This document shows positions 6,829 to 14,856 of a stretch of DNA of 64,000 nt, piece after piece. Position numbers and translations under genes: made by a program. The DNA comes from Bacilli bacterium (lineage in GTDB: Bacteria; Bacillota_I; Bacilli_A; RFN20; CAG-826), in contig JAILKX010000038.1 in NCBI GenBank assembly GCA_024693415.1, positions 1-64,000 on the forward strand, read 5' to 3'. The notes beneath the pieces are model-generated. The model was given only the letters and a program-made list of their open reading frames with translations. It was not told the origin of the DNA and did no database searches. Positions within the stretch are counted from its first letter, which is position 1, and the number at the start of each line of letters is the position of its first letter.

Positions 6829-9447
6829 TTATAGGCCAAGTTCAGCGGCCGAGGCGGTCGCGTAGATGGACTTGTAGAAGGTCTTCTCGCCGAAGGTGTA
6901 GGCGAGCTCGCACTGGATGAGGTAGTAGTTGCATTCGCCACCCTGCTTGGCGACGTAGTTCTGAACCCTCTTCACGTCGTCGGCGTTGACGGTGTAGTAG
7001 AAGGAGCCGTTGGCGGCTTCCATCTGCGGGTTGGAGGCGTAATAGCCGGAGGTGAAGGTTCCGTCCGCGGATCCGAAGATGCCGCCTTCGCTCGCCGAGA
7101 ATTCGATGAGCAGGTGTCCGTCGTCATCCATGATTTCCGGATAGTCGACGACGAGGCTGATGCCGCCGTTTTCGGCCGGCTCAAGGCGGGCGTTGCGGGC
7201 GATTTCCTCGTTCACGCCTTCGACGACGACGGCAGTCGAGGTCGCGGCTTTGAACAAGGCGTCATAGGACCAAGCCATGTCGTTGTAGACGATCGGGTCG
7301 TCTGCGAAGACCTTTTCGGTGGGGTGGCCCCAGTTGAGGCAGAAGCCCTGCGCCAATTCGTTGGTGCAGACGGTGTTCATGAAGTTGAGCGGGTTGAGGA
7401 CGTTGCCGGAGATGGCGCCTTCAGCGAAGTCGAATTCGCCGTGGTCCATCTTGGTGTAGCAGTCGGTGTACTGCGTGCCGGCGACCTTGTTGATCCAGGT
7501 GAGGGTGGTGCCTTCGAAGCCGAGGGACTTCGCGGCGGCGTTGAAGTTGTCTTCGACGTAGCCCTTGATGTAATCGCCGAGGTTGTTGATGGTGTCCTGG
7601 TATCTCCAGAGGCAGGTGACCTCATATTCCTCGCCGCATTCGATGTAGCCTTCGTCCCATCCTTTGCGGAGCGCCATCTTGAAGGCGTCCTGGGCGATGG
7701 AATCGTTGTGGCCGTATTCGTCGGACTGGTCGATGATGTCCTGAAGGACCGACTTGCCTTGGGCGGTGTTGCGGTACATCTCTTCTCCGTCGGGGTCCTG
7801 GGTGTAGGCGTCGGAGAGGTAGCCTAGCGCGTGGTTCTTGCCGGAGATTTCGGCGAGCTGGGCGCGGTCGATGGAGTAGTAGACGCCGTCGAGGAAGAAT
7901 TCGTTGGACATAAGCGGCTTGACCGGGTAGTACTCGGTCTTGGTGTGCTTATAGACGGTTCCTTCGGTGCCGAAGTAGTATTCCCATTCGTCCTCGGTGG
8001 TGGAGTTGATGTTGAGCTTGAGGATGGTGCTGCCCTGGGTGTGGTAGACCTTGGGTTTGTTGTGGTCGTCTTTGACGTACTTGACGGGGATGGTGACCTC
8101 GTCGAGCTGGTTGTTCAAGAAGGCCTGGTAGGCAGCGGTGTCGGCGCTCGCGCCGGCGAAGACGTCTTCGGTCACGCCATCGAAGTGGTAGCGATCCTTA
8201 TCGTAGTAGAGGTCGTTCTTCTTGAAGACGAGGCGCTTGTCGGTCTCCCAGTATTCGGGGATGTAGACGCCGCAGGAGATGATGTTGTCGAGGCCGGTGG
8301 TGTGGTCGCCATTGACCGCATCTCCGTGCTTGCCGTAGTTGCCGACTCCGCCGATGTCGTCGAGGAATTCCTGCGGGACGGGGCTAGCGAGGCTGGAGCC
8401 AAGGCTGGTCCTGGCGGCCTTCATGGTCTTGGCGGTGTTGAAGGTGAAGTCGATCGCGCCTTCCGCTTCGTTCAGCTGGATGCCGACGCTGCTCCAATCC
8501 TTGCCGCCATAGATGTAGTCGAGGACGCCTTTGAAGCCGCTCGCGTCGTCGCCGAATCCGGTGGCGCGGGCAAGGCGGTTGTCAAACATCGCTTTGTACG
8601 GGGTGATGTAATCTTCGAGCTCGACTTTGCGGCCGCGGTATTTGGTGGCCCATTTCGAGGTATCGGCGACGTTATAGACGATGCCGTCGTCGCCGGTCTT
8701 GAGCGGGACGCGCCAGTAGAGGGAGGTCTTGACCGAGGAATCGGTCTCGACTTCGAGGGTGGCGTCCGCGCCGGTGCCGACTCTCTTGAGCTGGATCGGC
8801 TCGGCCTGCTTGGCGAGGCCAGCGGTCCACTGGTAGTCGGTCTTGGTGTCGTTCATCTCGACTTCGTAATAGGTGGCGGCGACCATCGAATACCTATCGG
8901 CGACGTCAGCGCCGGTGGAATTCCAATAGTTGAAGGTGCCGGAATCGGTGGAGGTGTAGCCGTGGAAGTAGCTCTTCCATTCGGATTTGCTCTCCGAGAT
9001 GACGGCGTCGTTCATCTTGCCATCGGCATCGATCGTCGCTTCGCCGACGCCGAAACCGTAGTTGGTGATGTACTTGGTGGTCGGGAGGGTGATGCGATCG
9101 GAGAACCTCTGGTAGGAGGAGTCGTCGTAGAGGGGGATGCCGGCGAGGTGGTTCCTCAAGGCATAGTTCTCAAGGGCGGCGAGGATGTCCAGTTTTTCCT
9201 CATAGTCGGCCTCGGTGTAATCGAATACGCCATCGGCCAGCGGGTTCTGGGTGCCGGGATAATAGCCGGGATCGCTCCACGAGATCCCTGCAGGGCATTC
9301 GCCATCGCCTCCGGAAGCGGAAGATCCGCCTGCCGCAGAACTGGTGGCTCCACCCTTGCTTTCGGTTGAGCTGGTTGCCGTTTGGCCGCAAGCGGCTAGC
9401 AATAGCACCCCGGCCAGCGCAAACACGAAATTGGTTTTATTTTTCAT
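6829..9447 (-). CDS. oppA: Peptide ABC transporter substrate-binding lipoprotein OppA
   Basis: Surface-anchored peptide-binding protein that delivers peptides to OppBCDF. It starts MKNKTNFVFALAGVLLLAACG, a lipoprotein signal with lipobox LAAC, followed by a Ser/Gly/Ala-rich linker (SSTESKGGATSSAAGGSSASG) that tethers the folded part. The rest resembles family 5 extracellular binding proteins (SBP_bac_5), including a strand-rich core with the region LKLNINSTTEDEWEY and the typical ALRKGWDEGY. At 873 residues it is larger than the 540-600 of most OppA proteins, as in Mollicutes. I chose ATG at 9447 over an upstream in-frame ATG (9486) because it directly precedes the signal peptide and has GGAGAAAGG upstream. 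A terminator follows, allowing its expression to exceed that of the permease genes. Confidence 0.93.
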   Translation of the reverse strand: MKNKTNFVFALAGVLLLAACGQTATSSTESKGGATSSAAGGSSASGGDGECPAGISWSDPGYYPGTQNPLADGVFDYTEADYEEKLDILAALENYALRNHLAGIPLYDDSSYQRFSDRITLPTTKYITNYGFGVGEATIDADGKMNDAVISESKSEWKSYFHGYTSTDSGTFNYWNSTGADVADRYSMVAATYYEVEMNDTKTDYQWTAGLAKQAEPIQLKRVGTGADATLEVETDSSVKTSLYWRVPLKTGDDGIVYNVADTSKWATKYRGRKVELEDYITPYKAMFDNRLARATGFGDDASGFKGVLDYIYGGKDWSSVGIQLNEAEGAIDFTFNTAKTMKAARTSLGSSLASPVPQEFLDDIGGVGNYGKHGDAVNGDHTTGLDNIISCGVYIPEYWETDKRLVFKKNDLYYDKDRYHFDGVTEDVFAGASADTAAYQAFLNNQLDEVTIPVKYVKDDHNKPKVYHTQGSTILKLNINSTTEDEWEYYFGTEGTVYKHTKTEYYPVKPLMSNEFFLDGVYYSIDRAQLAEISGKNHALGYLSDAYTQDPDGEEMYRNTAQGKSVLQDIIDQSDEYGHNDSIAQDAFKMALRKGWDEGYIECGEEYEVTCLWRYQDTINNLGDYIKGYVEDNFNAAAKSLGFEGTTLTWINKVAGTQYTDCYTKMDHGEFDFAEGAISGNVLNPLNFMNTVCTNELAQGFCLNWGHPTEKVFADDPIVYNDMAWSYDALFKAATSTAVVVEGVNEEIARNARLEPAENGGISLVVDYPEIMDDDGHLLIEFSASEGGIFGSADGTFTSGYYASNPQMEAANGSFYYTVNADDVKRVQNYVAKQGGECNYYLIQCELAYTFGEKTFYKSIYATASAAELGL

Positions 9448-9664
9448 TGTTGTGAGCCTTTCTCCGCCTCTTACGAGCGCGGTCATAATATCTAAATACG
9501 CGAATAAAAAAATGCAATGATTTTTTCACGCGCGAAGTTAACGATAAAGCGCTTACATACCGGAAAACGATGTACATGGTCCAACGGATTTGCGTTTTTC
9601 AGCTTTGGAAAAATGCGAAAAACAATCCAATATTCGTTGACGGGGCGGCTTGCTTTATTTCACA
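9448..9664. promoter_or_regulatory. oppA upstream region with catabolite-type operator half-site
   Basis: The gap between oppA and the next gene holds the oppA promoter. On the minus strand TTGCAT is followed after 17 bp by TAGATA, with an alternative TATTAT just downstream. About 100 bp before the oppA start, at 9545-9558, the minus strand reads TGTAAGCGCTTTAT, matching 12 of 14 positions of the CcpA cre consensus TGWAANCGNTNWCA. Nothing else with structure is obvious here. Confidence 0.45.
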
Positions 9665-10075
9665 TCAGGCCCCAATGCTGTTCTCGAAGACGATCATCAG
9701 GATGAGAGCCACAATTAAAAGGGTGGCGCCGACGATGAGGAAAGGCCAGAAGAACGGCTTTTTGAATTGACGTTTTTCCTTCCTGTTTTTCGCGAAGTCG
9801 TAGGCGGTTTCGTAACGCTTGTCGCGCCCAGGTTTGAACGATTCGCCGAGCCGGTAGAACGAATACTCGAAAATGTCAAAGGCGCCAAGCCGCCTGATCA
9901 GGAGGTATGCGACGGCGGCCAATTCGATGGCCCCGGTTATGAAGCAGGCGTCGCTCGCCCCGAGCAGATTCAATTCCTGCCGCAGGAAAAAGATTAGGCA
10001 CCATGCCGATAATGCGATGGCGACGGCGATCGATGAGACGATGATTTTCCTGACGATGGGCGATGCGTTTTTCAT
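9665..10075 (-). CDS. Small membrane protein, DUF3899-like
   Basis: A 136-residue protein with two N-terminal membrane helices (residues about 10-32 and 40-60), a cytoplasmic stretch rich in aromatic and basic residues (FDIFEYSFYRLGESF, then KRYETAYDFAKNRKEKR) and a C-terminal helix (FFWPFLIVGATLLIVALIL). The order of helices and the Y-D-F..-K-x-K-R signature resemble the DUF3899 family of small Firmicutes/Mollicutes membrane proteins, whose function is unknown. It sits alone between oppA and the divergent protease gene. The assignment is from memory of the family and is moderate. Confidence 0.7.
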   Translation of the reverse strand: MKNASPIVRKIIVSSIAVAIALSAWCLIFFLRQELNLLGASDACFITGAIELAAVAYLLIRRLGAFDIFEYSFYRLGESFKPGRDKRYETAYDFAKNRKEKRQFKKPFFWPFLIVGATLLIVALILMIVFENSIGA

Positions 10076-10121
10076 GGGTTTATAGTGTAGGGGAGAAGCG
10101 GGTGATAAGCAAACATTAGTA

Positions 10122-10217
10122 ATGAAAGCGCTTTACATGCGCCCATATACGCGCCAATTCGTGCCAGCGTACGCAAATTAAGTATTGACGGAATTTATTT
10201 TGCGTGTAGTTTATAAC
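10122..10217 (+). promoter_or_regulatory. Protease operon promoter with palindromic AAAGCGCTTT operator
   Basis: At 10122-10138 lies ATGAAAGCGCTTTACAT, an almost perfect palindrome around AAAGCGCTTT, typical of LacI/GalR/CcpA-family operators. TTGACG at 10185-10190 is followed by the AT-rich TAGTTTATAAC (10207-10217), which gives a -10 at 16 bp (TAGTTT) or a better hexamer at a long 21 bp (TATAAC). A GGAGG ribosome site (10231-10235) precedes the ATG at 10246. Confidence 0.5.
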
Positions 10218-10245
10218 CCGCATATGCAAAGGAGGATGCTACAGA

Positions 10246-12336
10246 ATGAAGATTAAGCAAACGATTCTCACTCTAAGCGTCGGACTATTGGCCGCATCTT
10301 GCGGCGGACCAGCCGCCTCATCCGAACCAAGCGCCGCCTCATCGGAACCGGAAACGGTTTCCTCGAGCGTCGCCGCGAGCTCGGAAGGCTTCGTCGATGT
10401 TTGGGACTTCGTAAGGAATACCAAGAACGGCAAGTACATCGAGATGACCCTGGCCAAAGACCACATCCCGGAGGGCACGAACTTCTACGATGCCTGCTCC
10501 CCCAAGGTCGAATACGTCGACGGCGATGAGCGTGAGGATTATTCGTTGGAAAAACTCAGGATCGAATTCACCGTCGTGGACCGCCAGGATCCGAGCAAAA
10601 CCTACTCGGCCGGACAGGCCTTGCCCGCCGGATACTACTACGCCGAAGCGAAGGCTCCGTCGAAGAGTCGCTACGACCGCCAGAGATTCTACGTTGAGGA
10701 AGCCACGGTCGAGAAGGCCGCAGAGGGCAAGGGCTACCATACCGTCGCCAAAGAGAAGATGGAGTTCGCCGCCGTCGGCAAGCACGCCAACCTCGGCGCC
10801 CTCGGCGATGGCAAATTCCCATCCGTCGGTAAACCGACGATGATCGTCATCCCGGTTCAGTTCACCAACTCGAAGTTCGAGGATGAATCGGAGGCGATCA
10901 AAGTATTGGAACGCGCCTTCTTCGCCTCGAACGAAGAGCTCGGCGAGAACCAATGGGAATCCCTGAAGTCCTACTATTACAAAGCCTCTTACGGCCGCTT
11001 GGACATCCAGGGCGAAGTGAGCCCGGTCTACACCGCCAACATGACCACCGACGAATACGCTTCGGGCAGCAGCTCGAGCGCCATCATGCAGTCGGCGATC
11101 GAATGGCTCGCGAGCCAGCATGGCCTCAATCCCCGCGATTACGACTATGACAAGGACGGCTACATCGACGGCGTCGAGATGGTCTACATGACCAACAAGC
11201 CGACCCCGGCGGGAAGCGGCGATTCCACTTGGTGGAACTACTGCACCGTCGCCAATACGTCGCCCAACCTCAGCAAACCCGCGCCGCACAGGCTCTTCTG
11301 GTCCCGCTACGATTACGTCCAGAACGCCTACTACGCCGGCACCGCGGAGCATCCGACCCTCGACGTCGACGCCCACACCATCGTCCACGAGACCGGCCAC
11401 ATGATGGGCCTCAACGACTATTACTCCTACGCCACCGACAGCCAAGGCGGCAAGGTCGCGGGCCCGGCGGGATGCGTCGACATGATGGATCAGAACGTCG
11501 GCGACCACAACGCCTACTCGAAGATGATGTACAACTGGGTCGACGCGAAAGTGGTGGACGGCTCCAGCAAGAACTTCGAGATCACCTTGAGCTCTTACAC
11601 CGACACCGGCGACTTCCTCGTCCTCCGCGATACCATCAAGGACCCGTGGAACGAGACCCCCTACGACGAATACCTGATCATCGAGTATTACACGCCCACA
11701 GGCGTTAATAAGAAGGATTCCGAGGGCTACCCCGAATGGCAGCAGACCTCCTCGACCGGCGGCAATGCCTATGGCCATGGCGGCACCTACGAGATCCCGG
11801 GCCTTCAGGTCTTCCACGTCGACTCCCGCTTGGGCGCGACCTGGGGCACCTACGACGAGAACGACAAGCTCACCCAAACCGGGCGCGGCTACGTCGACAC
11901 GATCTACGACGACACCCAGTTCAATGAGGACGGGACCTACATCAGCGCCTCCTCATTCCCGCACTCGAACACCGTGCGCTCGGGCGATGGCCGCCAGTCG
12001 ATCGACTACGAGACCGGCCTCGCCGGCGACTACTGCGAGATCCATGCGATCTTCTCATCGCCGACCAATAGCCTCGACTCCTCGACCTACTACAGCACCA
12101 TGGGCAACACCGCGAACCTCTTCGGGCTTGAATCCTATGGCGTCGCAAAGACCAACCACGACGACGAGACGAAGACCGTCTATGGCGGAAACACCTTCTC
12201 GAGGTACAACCATCGCGACTACTTCCTGAAGGACCTCGTCTGGGATGACGGATCCACCTGCACCTGGACCTTCTCGGTCACCGCGCAGACCGACGATTCG
12301 ATCACCCTCCATTTCATCGATAACAGTGCTATCTGA
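10246..12336 (+). CDS. Secreted M6-family metalloprotease lipoprotein
   Basis: Predicted cell-surface zinc protease, 696 residues. The N-terminus MKIKQTILTLSVGLLAASCGG is a lipoprotein signal with lipobox LAASC, then a Ser/Glu/Ala linker. Catalytic motif HETGHMMGLND begins at residue 381 (HExxHxxGxxD), the hallmark of the M6 immune-inhibitor-A-like family, with the downstream GPAGCVDMMDQNVGDH Met-turn-like segment. The region before it carries the M6 pattern YYYKASYGRLDIQGEV and an aspartate-rich putative calcium loop (RDYDYDKDGYIDGVEMVY). Its role is probably to degrade host or dietary protein into peptides for the adjacent Opp system, which is inference from context. The next lipoprotein gene follows after 27 nt, so the two form an operon. 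Confidence 0.93.
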   Translation: MKIKQTILTLSVGLLAASCGGPAASSEPSAASSEPETVSSSVAASSEGFVDVWDFVRNTKNGKYIEMTLAKDHIPEGTNFYDACSPKVEYVDGDEREDYSLEKLRIEFTVVDRQDPSKTYSAGQALPAGYYYAEAKAPSKSRYDRQRFYVEEATVEKAAEGKGYHTVAKEKMEFAAVGKHANLGALGDGKFPSVGKPTMIVIPVQFTNSKFEDESEAIKVLERAFFASNEELGENQWESLKSYYYKASYGRLDIQGEVSPVYTANMTTDEYASGSSSSAIMQSAIEWLASQHGLNPRDYDYDKDGYIDGVEMVYMTNKPTPAGSGDSTWWNYCTVANTSPNLSKPAPHRLFWSRYDYVQNAYYAGTAEHPTLDVDAHTIVHETGHMMGLNDYYSYATDSQGGKVAGPAGCVDMMDQNVGDHNAYSKMMYNWVDAKVVDGSSKNFEITLSSYTDTGDFLVLRDTIKDPWNETPYDEYLIIEYYTPTGVNKKDSEGYPEWQQTSSTGGNAYGHGGTYEIPGLQVFHVDSRLGATWGTYDENDKLTQTGRGYVDTIYDDTQFNEDGTYISASSFPHSNTVRSGDGRQSIDYETGLAGDYCEIHAIFSSPTNSLDSSTYYSTMGNTANLFGLESYGVAKTNHDDETKTVYGGNTFSRYNHRDYFLKDLVWDDGSTCTWTFSVTAQTDDSITLHFIDNSAI

Positions 12337-12363
12337 TAAATCATTGAGAAAGGAAAACAAACA

Positions 12364-14358
12364 ATGAAATCCAACAAGAAACTGTTCCTCGCCTCCGCCA
12401 TCTTGATGGCGCTAGGCACCACCGCCTGCGGTGACATCACCTCCTCGACCGCCGCTTCCTCCGAAGCCGCCCCCTCGACCGCCGCTTCCTCCGAGGCCGC
12501 CACCTCCGAAGATGCCTCCTCCGCAGAAGCCGCTTCCTCCGAAGAAGCCGCTTCCTCCGAAGAAGGCCCGACCGCTTCCTCCACCGAAGAAGGCACCTCC
12601 TACAAGTACGTGACCCCGGTCATCTCGAGGAAAGCCCCGAAGGAAATCCCCCTCGATGGCACCATCGACATGGATGAATACGTCGTCATCTCCTCCGGCG
12701 CCCCCTATACCCTCGAGGTCAAGAGCGGCAACGTCTCGGTCGATGGCCACATCATCTCCGGCGACGGCTATGGCCCCTTCAGCGTCCTCGTCGTCTGCGG
12801 CACCAAGAAGAAAGCCTTCGACGGCAACGTCGTCTCCGCCGAGAAGGTCAAGCTCAACTCCTTCATGGAGAAGCTGAAGACCAACTTCGTGACCACCGTC
12901 ACCGGGCCGGACGGCGTCATCGGCACCATGACCAAGACCGACTACGCCTGGTGCTACAACTACGTCATCGAGGGCAAGACCGTCGCCGGCGGCATGGCCA
13001 AGCTCTCCGACAAGAACTGGTGGCACTTCACCTGGGATACCGAGAAGAACGAAGCGGTCTTCCCCGCCGGGACCTACGAAAAGAACGGCGACAACTACTT
13101 CGGCAGCATGGCGTTCAACCTCCAGTCGACCCAGCTCATCGAGCTCACCGACGCGGAAGGCAACATCATCTCCGACTCCGAGAACAAGACCACGATCTAC
13201 CTCGACCCGAAATACAACCCATTCTATGACTCCTCCGACGACAACAGCATCTACCTCGTCGAAATCCTGACCGCCGGCTACGTCGACATGGACTTCGATA
13301 CCGTCATCGCCGAGTACACCGAACCCGACGCCGAGGGCAATGGCGAAGCCCTCACCTTCATCGGCGCCAACATCAAAACCGACGGCTCGCTCGAGCGCAC
13401 CGCCTACGAGATGAAGATCCACGATGTCAACAACACCTCCTTCCCCGACATCGAGGAGAAGATCGCCTCTGGCTATCTCCCTGACCCCATCTCCGCCGAT
13501 GGGCTCGTCGAAGCGTTTGCCCCGATCACCGAGGCCAAGAACATGACCGTCACGATCGAAGGCTGCTGGACCGACGGCGAAGGCAACCCGATCGATGCCC
13601 CGAACTATTCCGATGGCACCTCGACCGAAGAAGGCGGATTCTGGAACTACGAAGGCTCCGCTAAGGTCACCGCTGACGGCCTTGACTACAACAACACCGC
13701 CGACGGCGGCTTCATGAAGATTGGCAAGAACCCCGACAACGAGAATTCGCCGCTCTACATGTATACCAAAGGCCGCGGCGCGGATGCCGAGGAGGAAGTC
13801 ATCGAAATCACCGCCGAAAGCTTCGACATTTGGGAGAGCTTCTACGGTCTCTCCTATTGGACCGAAGAAAGGATCAAAAACCTCGACCTCGTCTCGATCA
13901 TCCCCGGCGATTCCGGCACCTTCCACAAAGGTCACACCGATGAGTCCTACGAAGGCGTCGACAGCATCTACGAAGTCTCCTTCGGCAATGAAAACAACCT
14001 CGGCGCGCTCAGCAGCGGCACCGAAGTCGACATCCTGCTCTACAACCTCGGCAACCTCCTCGATGGCCGTTACAGCCTTGGTGGCGTCTGGGGTCAGTAC
14101 TACACCTACGTCGATAGCTATATCCTCCTTTACGAGAATGGCAACGTCGGCTTCGAAATCGGCCTGACCTGGACCACCGGCACCTACTTCACCTTCTATG
14201 TCACCCTCTCCGACTTCGGCACCACCGAACTCACCGAAGGCTACATGGACGGCGCGGAATTCCCCGAAGCGGAAGCAAGCTCCGAAGAAGAGACCTCGGA
14301 AGCGACCTCTGAAGAAGAGACCTCCGAAGCTACCTCCGAAGCAACCGTTTCCGAATAA
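12364..14358 (+). CDS. Large lipoprotein with Ser/Glu-rich ends, unknown function
   Basis: A 664-residue exported protein. The signal MKSNKKLFLASAILMALGTTACG has lipobox-like GTTAC. Residues about 25-75 and the last 30 residues are low-complexity Ser-Ser-Glu-Glu-Ala/Thr runs, like stalks or spacers; the middle is acidic and rich in aromatic and Gly/Asn residues with repeated YVDMDFD/GNNYFG-type segments, suggesting beta-sandwich folds. I recognise no enzyme motif. It is co-transcribed with the M6 protease (27-nt gap, ribosome site AGAAAGGAAAAC) and followed by a terminator, so a role in binding substrate or presenting the protease is plausible but unproven. Confidence 0.85.
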   Translation: MKSNKKLFLASAILMALGTTACGDITSSTAASSEAAPSTAASSEAATSEDASSAEAASSEEAASSEEGPTASSTEEGTSYKYVTPVISRKAPKEIPLDGTIDMDEYVVISSGAPYTLEVKSGNVSVDGHIISGDGYGPFSVLVVCGTKKKAFDGNVVSAEKVKLNSFMEKLKTNFVTTVTGPDGVIGTMTKTDYAWCYNYVIEGKTVAGGMAKLSDKNWWHFTWDTEKNEAVFPAGTYEKNGDNYFGSMAFNLQSTQLIELTDAEGNIISDSENKTTIYLDPKYNPFYDSSDDNSIYLVEILTAGYVDMDFDTVIAEYTEPDAEGNGEALTFIGANIKTDGSLERTAYEMKIHDVNNTSFPDIEEKIASGYLPDPISADGLVEAFAPITEAKNMTVTIEGCWTDGEGNPIDAPNYSDGTSTEEGGFWNYEGSAKVTADGLDYNNTADGGFMKIGKNPDNENSPLYMYTKGRGADAEEEVIEITAESFDIWESFYGLSYWTEERIKNLDLVSIIPGDSGTFHKGHTDESYEGVDSIYEVSFGNENNLGALSSGTEVDILLYNLGNLLDGRYSLGGVWGQYYTYVDSYILLYENGNVGFEIGLTWTTGTYFTFYVTLSDFGTTELTEGYMDGAEFPEAEASSEEETSEATSEEETSEATSEATVSE

Positions 14359-14392
14359 GGCCAAAAGCCTTCTCTTGGCAAACACAATAACG

Positions 14393-14431
14393 AAAGGGAG
14401 CGTCCGCCTCGCGCGAGCGCTCCCTTTTTCT
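14393..14431 (+). terminator. Terminator of the protease/lipoprotein operon
   Basis: Stem AAAGGGAGCG (14393-14402) pairs with CGCTCCCTTT (14418-14427), followed by TTTTTC. It lies 35 nt after the lipoprotein stop. Confidence 0.92.
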
Positions 14432-14589
14432 TATGCGCGCGTATATAAAGTAAGGAAAAGGACATCCCCCGGAATCTCCAATGCCCCTAGAAGCCCCTAG
14501 AAGCCCGCCTAACGCGTTTCATGGCATCCTAGGGATTAATCTGCCTCAAAGCCAAAACGCTTCCCTACGGGCCTCCTGGCGCGTTTTAA

Positions 14590-14642
14590 GTGCATCGGCC
14601 CCGCCCGAGCTAAAAACCTTTAGCTGTCGGTGCGGGAATCGC
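14590..14642 (-). repeat. Structured dispersed repeat, copy A
   Basis: Read on the minus strand, this 53-nt segment shares its order and most bases with 62134-62189: GCGA-nn-CCCGC-n-CCGACAGCTA, a loop, TAGCTCGGGCGGGG, then CCGATGCAC. It folds into a stem with bulges at equivalent places in both copies; the apical pairs differ compensatorily (AGCTAAA/TTTAGCT here, AGCTATT/AATAGCT there). On the minus strand it is followed by AAAACGC/GCGTTTT repeats. It is either a small structured RNA or a mobile hairpin element; no known class was recognised. Confidence 0.65.
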
Positions 14643-14810
14643 TCGAGGCGGACATACGATGGCCGGTTTTGACCAATAACGCATACATGCCCCCAACGGA
14701 ATTTTTTCACGACGGGTCATGCGATGTCCTCATCTATAGCGACTTGGGTCTTGACCGGGAGGGGCACCCCAGCCATCGAATAGTATGGCTGGGCGCCGCC
14801 CCAAGATAGC
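14643..14810. other. Non-coding stretch with long inverted repeat
   Basis: Together with copy A of the structured repeat, this belongs to a 500-bp gap between the lipoprotein operon and mscS with no credible gene. At 14761-14802 an extended hairpin is seen: CCCAGCCAT (14768-14776) pairs with ATGGCTGGG (14785-14793), and outer GGGGC pairs with GCCCC. A short tandem CCCCTAGAAG duplication lies earlier in the gap, at about 14485-14506. No promoter stands out. Confidence 0.5.
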
Positions 14811-14848
14811 GAAAGAAAACCCCGAAGCCTTGGTAGGGGATTCGGGGT
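14811..14848 (-). terminator. Terminator of the mscS operon
   Basis: On the minus strand CCCCGAA (14847-14841) pairs with TTCGGGG (14826-14820), followed by TTTTCTTTC. It lies 9 nt past the mscS stop. Confidence 0.88.
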
Positions 14849-14856
14849 GAAGGACA

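Noticed and set aside
7831..9369. Long plus-strand frame (512 codons) opposite oppA
   Set aside because: A mirror frame rich in Val/Gly/Asp created by GC-biased third positions of oppA; no ribosome site or known motif.
10339..11877. Long minus-strand frame (512 codons) opposite the M6 protease
   Set aside because: Mirror frame of a real lipoprotein gene with a complete catalytic motif on the other strand; Val/Gly/Asp-rich and without a ribosome site.
12412..14385. Long minus-strand frame (657 codons) opposite the Ser/Glu lipoprotein
   Set aside because: Gly/Asp/Val-rich mirror frame that runs through the operon terminator; no signal or motif.
14481..14672. Possible small gene in the gap downstream of the lipoprotein operon
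   Set aside because: It crosses the structured repeat copy A, has no ribosome site, and the peptide has no coding character.
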